NCBI RefSeq assembly: GCF_000423505.1
Contig: NZ_AUIC01000005.1
Coordinates: 124,001-188,000 of the forward strand
Reading direction: 5' to 3'
Source of the DNA: Pseudoclavibacter soli DSM 23366
GTDB taxonomy: Bacteria; Actinomycetota; Actinomycetes; Actinomycetales; Microbacteriaceae
DNA length: 64,000 nucleotides
The notes under the pieces were generated by a model. That model was not told where the DNA came from and ran no database searches. It worked only from the letters and a program-made list of their open reading frames with translations. The position numbers and the translations under genes are program-made. Positions 55,349-62,586 of the stretch are shown here, in pieces. Position 1 is the stretch's first letter; every line of letters starts with the position of its first letter.

Positions 55349-56485
55349 ATGGCAGACACCACTGCGTTCCACCCGCTCACCTCGCAGCCGACTGAGGCAG
55401 CACTCGGCCCGACTCATGGCGGCGTGCCGCGCACCACCAGCCGCGCGGCTGGGCCGAGCGGCGAACCTCGACCCGCTGAGCCTGAGTCGGTCACGCCGTG
55501 CAATTCCGATTGGGGTGGGCTGGCTCGGCGCATCCTTGCCGGGCAGCCTGCTGAGCGCGACGACGCACTGCGTATTCTGCGGGCGCATGATGATGACATC
55601 CTTGATCTGCTCGCCGGCGCATACCGCATTCGCCGCCACTACTTCGGCAACCAGATGAAGCTCAATGTGCTCATCAGCGCGCAGAGCGGCCGCTGCGCCG
55701 AAGACTGCGCCTACTGCTCACAGTCGATCTACGCAGCTTCGCCGGTGCCCGAGTATCGCCTCGTCGACGAAGACACCATCGTCGCCGGTGCGCACCACGC
55801 GCACGAGCAGCAGGCGGGTACATACTGCATCGTGATGAGCGGCCGTCGGGCGTCGCGCCGTGATGTCGACAAGGTGGGTGACGCCGTGCGCCGCATCAAA
55901 GACGAGCTGCCCGAGATGAAGATCTGCGCGTGCCTCGGTCTGATCGATGATGAAAAAGCAGCGTGCCTCGCCGATGCCGGCGTCGACCGGTTCAACCACA
56001 ACGTCAACACCGGCGCGAAGTTTCACGATCGCATCGTGACCACGCATACGTATCGCGACCGGGTGCGCACCCTCGAGTTGGTGAAGCAGGCTGGCATCTC
56101 GCCGTGCTCGGGGCTGATCTGCGGCATGGGTGAGAGCGATGACGACCTAGTGGATGCCGCGCTCGATCTGCGTCGTTTGGGTGCTGAGTCGGTGCCGGTC
56201 AACTTCCTCATTCCGCAGGAGGGCACACCGATGGCTGAGCGCCATGAACTGACCGCGCTGCGCTGCTTGAAGATCGTATGCATGTTTCGCTATCTGCTGC
56301 CCGACGTCGAGGTGCGGCTGGCCGGTGGGCGCGAACTCAACCTCGACCTGCTGCAACCGATGGCGCTCTACGCGGCCAACTCGATCTTCTTGGGCGACTA
56401 TCTGACCAGCAAGGGACAGGAGAGCTCGGCCGACTATCGCATGATCGAGCAGCTCGGCTTCCAGATCGAACGCGTCGCCAGGTGA
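55349..56485 (+). CDS. bioB: Biotin synthase
   Basis: Radical SAM enzyme inserting sulfur into dethiobiotin. The 378-residue product has the CxxxCxxC cluster motif CAEDCAYC (C116, C120, C123), further Fe-S ligand cysteines in YCIVMSGRR, KICACLGLI and the GISPCSGLICGMGE segment, and RLAGGREL near residue 330. It carries a roughly 50-residue Pro/Thr/Gly-rich N-terminal extension absent from E. coli BioB. AGGAGG lies 9 nt before the ATG. No other biotin genes are adjacent. Confidence 0.95.
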   Translation: MADTTAFHPLTSQPTEAALGPTHGGVPRTTSRAAGPSGEPRPAEPESVTPCNSDWGGLARRILAGQPAERDDALRILRAHDDDILDLLAGAYRIRRHYFGNQMKLNVLISAQSGRCAEDCAYCSQSIYAASPVPEYRLVDEDTIVAGAHHAHEQQAGTYCIVMSGRRASRRDVDKVGDAVRRIKDELPEMKICACLGLIDDEKAACLADAGVDRFNHNVNTGAKFHDRIVTTHTYRDRVRTLELVKQAGISPCSGLICGMGESDDDLVDAALDLRRLGAESVPVNFLIPQEGTPMAERHELTALRCLKIVCMFRYLLPDVEVRLAGGRELNLDLLQPMALYAANSIFLGDYLTSKGQESSADYRMIEQLGFQIERVAR

Positions 56486-56567
56486 CCAGTGGGGGCGCTG
56501 GAACGGCGCGATAGACTGGCTGGCGACCACGACATCCACCATTTTTGAGCGAGGAGTGAGGCACCTG

Positions 56568-57029
56568 ATGGCCAGAATCGGACTCACCGTCGAACACCCG
56601 GAGCTGCTGAGTGCGGCTGAGCAGCAAGCTGCGATCGAGGGCGCGGGCATCGACCAGCGTGCCAGCATCGCACCGCGCACCAGCGAAGACTGGCACTACC
56701 GGCTGCGTGAGGTGCTTGATCAGGCGGCGGCCGGCGACACCTTGGTGATCGCCAGTTTGAGCGTGCTGGGGTTTGGCGCGGTTGCCCTGCTTGACGCTCT
56801 GCAAGCGATCGCTGACGCCGAGGTGGGGTTGGTCTGCGCCGAAGACGGCATCGACACGGCCGCAGACGAGACCTTCCTGACTCACGTGAGCCAGCTGAAT
56901 CGCGCCATCGATGCCGGGCGCCTGGTGCAGGCGCGGGCGCTGATCGCGCAGGCCGCGCACCGCGGAGCCGTGACGCCGCCCAAGGCCCGCCTCGTCGACC
57001 GTGCCGCATGGGAGCGAGCGCAGCGCTGA
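56568..57029 (+). CDS. Degenerate serine-recombinase-like protein
   Basis: 153-residue protein whose whole length follows the N-terminal domain of serine resolvases: RIGLTVEHPELLSAAEQQ... for RIGYxRVST..Q..Q, GDTLVIASLSVLGFGAVALLDAL for GDTLVVxxLDRLGRSxxDLL, then EDGIDTAADE and a C-terminal AGRLVQARALIAQAAHRGAVTPPKARL like the helix-E linker. The nucleophilic Ser and the conserved Asp and Arg residues (LDRLGR) are replaced, and no helix-turn-helix follows. It should be unable to recombine DNA. Start at ATG 56568; an in-frame GTG lies 12 nt upstream. Perfect 21-bp inverted repeats begin 5 nt after its stop. Confidence 0.65.
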   Translation: MARIGLTVEHPELLSAAEQQAAIEGAGIDQRASIAPRTSEDWHYRLREVLDQAAAGDTLVIASLSVLGFGAVALLDALQAIADAEVGLVCAEDGIDTAADETFLTHVSQLNRAIDAGRLVQARALIAQAAHRGAVTPPKARLVDRAAWERAQR

Positions 57030-57033
57030 CCGC

Positions 57034-57164
57034 GTACCGAACTGCCCAGCGATCACTGCGCGCCGCGCACTGACGCTCGGGTGTGTCGGGCGTCGGCCGC
57101 TTGCTGCCGGGGGCTGTGGTTGGGCCATGCGGGTTTTGCAGTCGATCGCTGGGCAGTTCGGTAC
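57034..57164. repeat. Perfect 21-bp inverted repeats flanking an 89-bp segment
   Basis: The 21-mer at 57034-57054, starting GTACCGAACTGCCC, is repeated exactly in inverse at 57144-57164. The arms flank 89 bp of GC-rich noncoding DNA between the recombinase-like gene and tetR. Related 21-mers occur at about 62490 and 62542. The right arm ends 12 nt before the tetR -10 and may contain its -35. Confidence 0.9.
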
Positions 57165-57176
57165 AAGGTGCATGAG

Positions 57177-57182
57177 TAGACT
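57177..57182 (+). promoter_or_regulatory. -10 element TAGACT, leaderless start for tetR
   Basis: TAGACT ends 6 nt before ATG 57189, directly downstream of the 21-bp inverted repeat. Confidence 0.6.
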
Positions 57183-57188
57183 GAAAAC

Positions 57189-57845
57189 ATGCCAGCCCGC
57201 AACGACCGAGTGCTCGACCCGAGGGCGCAGCGCACTCGACAGGCTCTGCGCACCGCGATCATCAATCTGATCGCCTCGGGGCCGATCGAGGGCATCTCCA
57301 TCTCTGACGTGGTGCGTGAGGCTGGCGTCAATCGCAGCTCGTTCTACGTGCACTACAGCGACCTCAACGAGCTGCTGGCCGACGCCTTCGAAGAGCTTGC
57401 CGTTGACGCCAACCAGATGAACATGATTTCGCCGGGGGCCTCTCACGACGCCGAGACCGGCCTGCCCAAGACTCTGCTGCAGTATCTCAACCACATTGGT
57501 GAGTACAAAGAGGCCTATGCCTGGGCGCTCGGTCCCAAGGGGTCTGCAGCGGTCACACACCGCCTGCGCGATCGCTTTCGGGGGATCATCGAGCAGTCGC
57601 TGCTGCAGTATGCCGACCGTCGAGTGGCCAAGCCGATCGGCTTCGACGCCGACGCAGCATACCTCGCCGGGGCGCTCATCGGCACCATCTCAGTGTGGCT
57701 CACTGAGGCGCCAGAGATTCCCGCGCAGCAGGTGAGCGTTTGGATCTGGCGCCAGCTACAGGCCGACTTCCTGCGCGTGCTTGAGCGCTACGCCCTGACC
57801 AATCGGCCGGCACCGCGCATCCCCCGCCGCGGCCGACGCGGGTAG
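57189..57845 (+). CDS. TetR/AcrR-family regulator
   Basis: 218-residue regulator. The N-terminal domain (about 13-65) has DPRAQRTRQALRTAIINLIA and the helix-turn-helix ISISDVVREAGVNRSSFYVHYSDLNELL. The C-terminal region resembles the TetR_C_8-type ligand/dimerisation domain, with SAAVTHRLRDRFRGIIEQSLL and YLAGALIGTISVWLTEAPEIP near residue 160, and a basic Pro/Arg tail. The ligand is unknown. Possible targets are its own promoter with the 21-bp repeats, or bioB; neither is proven. Ends 2 nt from the convergent capA. Confidence 0.85.
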   Translation: MPARNDRVLDPRAQRTRQALRTAIINLIASGPIEGISISDVVREAGVNRSSFYVHYSDLNELLADAFEELAVDANQMNMISPGASHDAETGLPKTLLQYLNHIGEYKEAYAWALGPKGSAAVTHRLRDRFRGIIEQSLLQYADRRVAKPIGFDADAAYLAGALIGTISVWLTEAPEIPAQQVSVWIWRQLQADFLRVLERYALTNRPAPRIPRRGRRG

Positions 57846-57847
57846 GT

Positions 57848-59035
57848 TCAGCGCACTACCGTCACCGCATCGCCTAAGGTGTCGGTCACAAACTGATAGC
57901 GCTCGTCAGCGCTGCGTCCGCTGAACTCGCGGCGCACCGCGGCATCGGCATCGGCCAGCGGCAGGACGTTCAGGTCATGGCGAGTGGTCAGCGACGTGCC
58001 GACACTCACGAAGTCCATGAACGTGGGGGTGAAGCTGGCATCTTGCACCTCGACCGCGTCGTCGCCGGTCTGAACGAAGCTCCACTGGGCAACGCCACCG
58101 ACTCGATTGTTCGCCGGCACCTGGGTGGAGAGCATGTTGCCGATCGAGTTCCAGACCAACGTGCGCCCGCCATCTGGGCGGTCGAACCACTGCACGGGCT
58201 CGAGTACGTGTGGGCCGGTGCCGATCACCACGTCGACCCCGGCGGCAACGAGCTTCTCGGTGAGCTGTCGCTGAGTCTCGTTGATGCCAGTCGAGTCTTC
58301 GGTGCCCCAATGCATCGAGACCATCACTGCATCGGCGTTGGCGCGAGCCTCGGCCAACTGGCGATCGATGAGGTCGCCCTCGGTGCGATTGAGCCCATAG
58401 GTGGTGTGCAGCTGGTTGCTGTCGACGGTGTACGACAGCTGCGCCACGGTGATGCCGTTGACCTCGGCATAGCTCACGGCGTCTTGCTCGGCCTGGCTAC
58501 GATTCGCCCCAGAGATGAGCAGTGGGTCGAGCCCATCCCAGGTGTTGCGAGTCAGGTCGATGTCGCTCTGCTCGTAGTCGGCCATGTGGTTGTTCGCCAG
58601 GTTGATCGCATTGCAGCCGACGTCGCGACTCAGGCTCTCGGCAAACTGCACCGGCGCACGAAACTGCGGGTAAGTGGTGATTTGGGATGCGCTGGTTGCG
58701 CTCGAGAGCACCTCTTGGTTGCAGAACACGATATCGGAGCTCTGATAGACGGGTTTGATCGCCGAGAAGTAGTGCCCGTAGTCGTATCCGGTGTCGGTGC
58801 GGGCCTCACTGTTGACCAGCATATGGGGCAGCATGTCGCCCATCGCGCTGACGGTGACCTCGTGCGTCTCGGGTGTGGGTGAGGCAGAGGCCTCGGCTGC
58901 TGTCGCCGATCTCTCAGAGGGGTCTGCGCTCTCGGTGGTACCCGTGCATCCGGTGAGAGCAACAGCAGCGGTCAGGGTCAGCACGGCGGTGCCGCGCAGC
59001 AGGCCACGGCCTCTGAGTAAAGTCACATATCGCAC
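57848..59035 (-). CDS. CapA-family (PGA_cap) lipoprotein
   Basis: 395-residue lipoprotein with lipobox ALTGC (C30) and a metallophosphatase-like CapA domain: SAMGDMLPH near residue 63, NQEVLSS, NAINLANNHMADYEQSD near 140, MVSMHWGTE near 235 and VVIGTGPHVLEPVQWF near 270. Related proteins act in poly-gamma-glutamate capsule synthesis or envelope maintenance, but here it stands alone without capB or capC, so a capsule role is doubtful. The GTG start has a TAACAT box 6 nt upstream. Confidence 0.88.
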   Translation of the reverse strand: MRYVTLLRGRGLLRGTAVLTLTAAVALTGCTGTTESADPSERSATAAEASASPTPETHEVTVSAMGDMLPHMLVNSEARTDTGYDYGHYFSAIKPVYQSSDIVFCNQEVLSSATSASQITTYPQFRAPVQFAESLSRDVGCNAINLANNHMADYEQSDIDLTRNTWDGLDPLLISGANRSQAEQDAVSYAEVNGITVAQLSYTVDSNQLHTTYGLNRTEGDLIDRQLAEARANADAVMVSMHWGTEDSTGINETQRQLTEKLVAAGVDVVIGTGPHVLEPVQWFDRPDGGRTLVWNSIGNMLSTQVPANNRVGGVAQWSFVQTGDDAVEVQDASFTPTFMDFVSVGTSLTTRHDLNVLPLADADAAVRREFSGRSADERYQFVTDTLGDAVTVVR

Positions 59036-59041
59036 ACAGCT

Positions 59042-59047
59042 ATGTTA
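59042..59047 (-). promoter_or_regulatory. -10 element TAACAT, leaderless start for the CapA gene
   Basis: On the minus strand TAACAT ends 6 nt before the GTG at 59035. Confidence 0.5.
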
Positions 59048-59125
59048 GTGGGTCGCGGTTCCCAGTGATGCACGGGTGCCTGTGGGGCTCGACATGAGGT
59101 GTTCGATCCATCCGCGTATGGTGGA

Positions 59126-59131
59126 TAGACT
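59126..59131 (+). promoter_or_regulatory. -10 element TAGACT, leaderless start for thyA
   Basis: TAGACT ends 6 nt before the GTG at 59138. Confidence 0.6.
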
Positions 59132-59137
59132 GGGCGC

Positions 59138-59947
59138 GTGACTGACGCCATCCCCACGCCTTATGAAGACCTGCTGCGCGACGTGTTCGAGCACGGCACG
59201 CCCAAAGGCGACCGCACTGGCACGGGCACGCGCTCGCTGTTTGGGCGGCAGATCCGCTTCGACCTCTCGAAAGGCTTTCCCCTCATCACAACGAAGCGCG
59301 TGCACTTCAAATCGATTGCCTACGAGCTGCTGTGGTTTCTGCGCGGAGATTCCAACGTGTCGTGGCTGCGTGAGCACGGGGTGACCATCTGGGACGAATG
59401 GGCCGACGAACAGGGCGACCTCGGGCCGGTCTATGGCGTGCAGTGGCGTTCGTGGCCCACCCCCGACGGCGGGCACATCGACCAGATCGCGCAGGTCATC
59501 GACCAGCTGCGCACCGATCCCGATTCGCGGCGCATCATCGTTTCGGCCTGGAACGTCGCCGAGATTCCGCAGATGGCGCTGGCACCGTGTCACGCCTTCT
59601 TCCAGTTCTATGTCGCCGACGGCAAATTGTCGACGCAGCTCTACCAGCGGTCAGCCGACATGTTCTTGGGTGTGCCCTTCAACATTGCCAGCTACGCGCT
59701 GCTGACGCACATGATCGCTCAGCAGGTCGGCCTCGAGGTCGGTGATTTCGTGTGGACAGGCGGTGACTGCCATATCTATGACAACCACGTGGAACAGGTC
59801 GCGCGCCAGCTGGAACGCGAGCCGTACCCGTATCCGACCCTGCGCATCCTGCGAAAGCCCGAGAGTATCTTCGACTACAACTACGACGACTTCGAGGTTG
59901 TCGATTACCAGCACCATCCGGGCATCAAGGCGCCCGTGGCGGTCTGA
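59138..59947 (+). CDS. thyA: Thymidylate synthase
   Basis: Folate-dependent methylation of dUMP to dTMP. The 269-residue product is typical Thy[21 protein letters not shown] near residue 24, the catalytic C151 in [13 protein letters not shown], the [23 protein letters not shown] segment near 166 and the C-terminal PVAV tail. It is followed 8 nt later by folA, which regenerates the tetrahydrofolate it oxidises. Confidence 0.97.
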   Translation: MTDAIPTPYEDLLRDVFEHGTPKGDRTGTGTRSLFGRQIRFDLSKGFPLITTKRVHFKSIAYELLWFLRGDSNVSWLREHGVTIWDEWADEQGDLGPVYGVQWRSWPTPDGGHIDQIAQVIDQLRTDPDSRRIIVSAWNVAEIPQMALAPCHAFFQFYVADGKLSTQLYQRSADMFLGVPFNIASYALLTHMIAQQVGLEVGDFVWTGGDCHIYDNHVEQVARQLEREPYPYPTLRILRKPESIFDYNYDDFEVVDYQHHPGIKAPVAV

Positions 59948-59955
59948 GGCCCACG

Positions 59956-60666
59956 ATGGCACGGCGTGCACTGGTCGGCTTGGTCTGGGCTCAAGACCGG
60001 CGCGGGGTGATTGGGGCAGCTGGCGGCATGCCGTGGCATGTGCCCGAAGATCTCGCGCACTTCAAAGCGGTCACTATGGGTGCGCCTGTGGTGATGGGGC
60101 GCCGCACGTGGGATTCGCTGAATCCGCGGTTTCGGCCGCTGCCGGGGCGTACCAACATCGTGGTCACTAGGCAAGCAGGATGGCCCAGCCCAGCCCCAGC
60201 CTCGGCTGCGGGCGGGGGTGCTGAGCCCGATGCCGCGATGGCCGCCGCGCTCGCTGAGGGTCGGCTGCGTGTGGCGCACGGTCTGCGCGAGGGGCTGCAG
60301 ATGGCTGTTGAACCGCTGCGCGAGGCGCATCGGCAGGGAGTGCTCGATGCGGCGCGCGGGGGCGTTGCAGGTGGTACTTATGCACGGGTCGACGGTGCGG
60401 GTGCTGGGGCTGGGGCCGGCGCTGGCGAAGCCGATGCGTGGGTCATCGGCGGTGCGCAGCTGTTTGCTGAGGCGCTCGACGCCGGAGTGGTCAGCGTGAT
60501 TGAGCGCACGCTGCTCGACCTTGACGTCACCGAGCGAGGGGTTGTCGCCGACACGTTTGCGCCCGAGCTCGACGAACGCTGGCAGCCCGTGCCCGAGGCT
60601 GGCACCGATTGGGAGTTTTCACGCTCCGGCGTGCGCTACCGATTCGAGCGGCTCGTGCGCGCCTGA
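59956..60666 (+). CDS. folA: Dihydrofolate reductase with an internal Ala/Gly-rich insertion
   Basis: Reduces dihydrofolate with NADPH. The 236-residue product is about 70 residues longer than normal. The N-terminal half is standard: [38 protein letters not shown] and [12 protein letters not shown] to about residue 78. The C-terminal half resumes at [15 protein letters not shown] near residue 153. Between them (79-152) lies low-complexity sequence rich in Ala, Gly, Arg and Glu where other DHFRs have a short helix (helix E and following strand), with an AGAGAGAGAG run. The active site appears intact. Confidence 0.92.
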   Translation: MARRALVGLVWAQDRRGVIGAAGGMPWHVPEDLAHFKAVTMGAPVVMGRRTWDSLNPRFRPLPGRTNIVVTRQAGWPSPAPASAAGGGAEPDAAMAAALAEGRLRVAHGLREGLQMAVEPLREAHRQGVLDAARGGVAGGTYARVDGAGAGAGAGAGEADAWVIGGAQLFAEALDAGVVSVIERTLLDLDVTERGVVADTFAPELDERWQPVPEAGTDWEFSRSGVRYRFERLVRA

Positions 60667-60886
60667 GTCAAGTCGGTGCCGCGGCGGTGACCGAGTGTGG
60701 TTTGTGCAGTACACCCAGTGCTGGCAGATTGGCACGTGCTGCCGCGATGCTTGTGCGTCGTTTGTGCACGCATTCGCAGGCTTTGACTGCGTAAACGACG
60801 CCCAAATGCTCTGTGGGGCCGTGCACAGGAATGCGAGCGACAGCCACCGCGGCGGCAACTCTTGAGGGCTCGAGCCGGCTTGAGGC

Positions 60887-61384
60887 CTACGCGCCGATGG
60901 CTGATGCGGCGAGCCAGGCATCCTGCTGGCTGGGAAAAACCACGGTGTACATGCGCCCGTCATAGGTGCGCACGCGAATTGCCGCGGGGCCGCCGAGGGT
61001 GAGCTTGATGCCGCCGGCGGCTTTCGGCTTGCCAGTGGTCACCCAGTCGAGGCCCGAAACGGCGAAGTCGTCGGTGCCGAGTACGACCGACTCGACGATG
61101 TCGCGCCGTTCGAGCACGGAGCGGTGAAATGGCGCTGAGAAGCGCACCTCATCTGGGGTGACGGTGATGCGGATGACCGCCCAATGCAGCCACCAGATCG
61201 CCAGCAGCACGAGCGAGACGATGATGGTCGCACCCATCGCAAAGGCCACCACCGGGTTGTTCATCTCGAGGCTGGTGGTGATCACGGTGGCGGTGAGAAA
61301 CAGGAGCGGTGCGAGGGTGATCCAGCGCGTCCAGGCAGGGGGTCGCACGGCGAAAACCTGGGTGCTGTCGCCTGAGCTGCTCAT
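60887..61384 (-). CDS. PH-like domain membrane protein
   Basis: 165-residue protein with two membrane helices (about 19-38 and 47-69) followed by a bacterial PH-like beta-domain (75-165) containing ITVTPDEVRFSAPFHRSVLERRDIVESV and a C-terminal helix QQDAWLAASAIG. This two-helix plus PH arrangement is common in Actinobacteria and has no established role. The gap to folA (220 nt) has no gene. Confidence 0.75.
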   Translation of the reverse strand: MSSSGDSTQVFAVRPPAWTRWITLAPLLFLTATVITTSLEMNNPVVAFAMGATIIVSLVLLAIWWLHWAVIRITVTPDEVRFSAPFHRSVLERRDIVESVVLGTDDFAVSGLDWVTTGKPKAAGGIKLTLGGPAAIRVRTYDGRMYTVVFPSQQDAWLAASAIGA

Positions 61385-61519
61385 AGGGCAAGGGTATCAA
61401 GGGGGCAGGGGCGTGCGGTGGTGCGCGATTTCACCTTCGCGTGCAGGATATCGACAGCGAGGCGTGCTTTGCCGTGAAACTGTGCGCACAGGGTTGAGAT
61501 CGTGCGCACGTGCGCCGGG

Positions 61520-62362
61520 CTATTCGGGTATCTCAGTGACGAAGTCGATCAACTGCTCGACCCGGCCGGTCAGCGCGGGTTCGAGGTCGCGATAGGTGCG
61601 CACCTGCGCCAAAATGCGCTGCCAGGCACGACCGGTGTCGGCCGCGGTCTCGTGCGGCCAGCCGAGCGCCGCGCAGATGCCGAGCTTCCACTCGACGTTG
61701 CGCGGAATGGTCGGCCACTTAGCGAGCCCCACGCGTTCGGGCTTGACCGCCTGCCAGATGTCGACGAATGGATGCCCGACGACGAGCACCGCATCACGCG
61801 TCAGCGCCTGGGGCAGGGCGTCGACGAGTCGTGACTCTTTCGACCCCTCGACGAGGTGGTCGACGAGCACGCCCATGCGGCGTGTCGGCCCCGGTGCGAA
61901 GTCGGCCACCACCTCGGCCAAGTGGTCGACGCCGAGCAACTGCTCGACCACGACGCCCGTGGCCTTGAGATCGTCGCCCCACACCTTTGCCACCAGCTCG
62001 GCATCGTGCTTGCCCTCGACGAACAGCCTGCTGGCGCGCGCGACGCGTGCGCGCTGGTTTGGATCGACCCGCATGCCTGAGACGCCGATGTGGTGCTGCG
62101 GTGCTGCGGCGCGCGCAGTGGGGCGCTGCAGATCGACGGGTTCGCCCTCGTACATCAGGCCGGGCCCCCAGGTGAAGATTCGCACCGCACCGTGGCGGTC
62201 TTCGAGTGAGAGAGTCGCTGCGTCGTAACGCACCAGCGCTCCAACGAACCCGGATGCTGGGTCTTCGTAGACCTCGCCGAGCTGTGCGGCCAGCCGTCTC
62301 GCGCCCACCGTGTGCTGCCATGAGCGGTCGGCCAGTGGGTCGGAGTAACGGCCATCGAACAT
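61520..62362 (-). CDS. DUF3097 family protein
   Basis: 280-residue protein of the actinobacterial DUF3097 family. It begins MFDGRYSDPLADRSW and contains FVEGKHDAELVAKVWGDDLKATGVVVEQLLGVDHL (near residue 112) and MGVLVDHLVEGSKESRL, a TOPRIM-like pattern (conserved Glu in VEGKHDAEL, then a DHLVEGS acidic site), followed by VGHPFVDIWQAVKP. A nucleic-acid-processing role is therefore plausible but unproven. ATG 62362 is chosen because a TACACT box lies 7 nt upstream; the GGGAGG next to the ATG is too close to act as a ribosome site. Confidence 0.85.
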   Translation of the reverse strand: MFDGRYSDPLADRSWQHTVGARRLAAQLGEVYEDPASGFVGALVRYDAATLSLEDRHGAVRIFTWGPGLMYEGEPVDLQRPTARAAAPQHHIGVSGMRVDPNQRARVARASRLFVEGKHDAELVAKVWGDDLKATGVVVEQLLGVDHLAEVVADFAPGPTRRMGVLVDHLVEGSKESRLVDALPQALTRDAVLVVGHPFVDIWQAVKPERVGLAKWPTIPRNVEWKLGICAALGWPHETAADTGRAWQRILAQVRTYRDLEPALTGRVEQLIDFVTEIPE

Positions 62363-62369
62363 GCCTCCC

Positions 62370-62375
62370 AGTGTA
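62370..62375 (-). promoter_or_regulatory. -10 element TACACT for the DUF3097 gene
   Basis: On the minus strand TACACT ends 7 nt before ATG 62362. Confidence 0.5.
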
Positions 62376-62477
62376 GGGCGTGCACTCCTGCCCAGTGATC
62401 GTTGCACGGTTGGAATTGGTGCGGTGTTGTTCGTGGGATTGGTGCGGCAGATGTGGGGTTTCGGCGGGGTGTTGTGC

Positions 62478-62565
62478 GCGTTGGTGTGGTGATCGGTGGG
62501 CAGGACGGTACGTGTGGCTGCGCGATGGCGGCGTTGGTGTGGTGATCGCTGGGCAGCACGGTACG
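62478..62565. repeat. Two 35-nt direct repeats upstream of DUF3097, related to the 57-kb 21-mer
   Basis: Copies at 62478-62512 and 62531-62565 differ at only 2 of 35 positions and are 18 nt apart. Each contains a 21-mer of the form GATCGSTGGGCAG then SACGGTAC, matching the repeat at 57144 at 18-19 positions. A shorter, degenerate piece (TCCTGCCCAGTGATC) lies at 62386-62400 in the opposite orientation. Confidence 0.85.
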
Positions 62566-62586
62566 CAAGAGAACGCGCCCGCCAGG

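Noticed and set aside
56337-57560. Minus-strand ORF of 407 codons across bioB end, recombinase-like gene and tetR
   Set aside because: Runs antisense to three supported genes and through the 21-bp inverted repeats; composition is that of an antisense shadow.
57977-58882. Plus-strand ORF of 301 codons opposite the CapA gene
   Set aside because: Shadow of the CapA reading frame; no ribosome site or domain.
60380-60425. GC-rich tandem repeat as a possible CRISPR-like or VNTR locus
   Set aside because: It is the Gly-Ala codon repeat inside the folA insertion and in frame with it.
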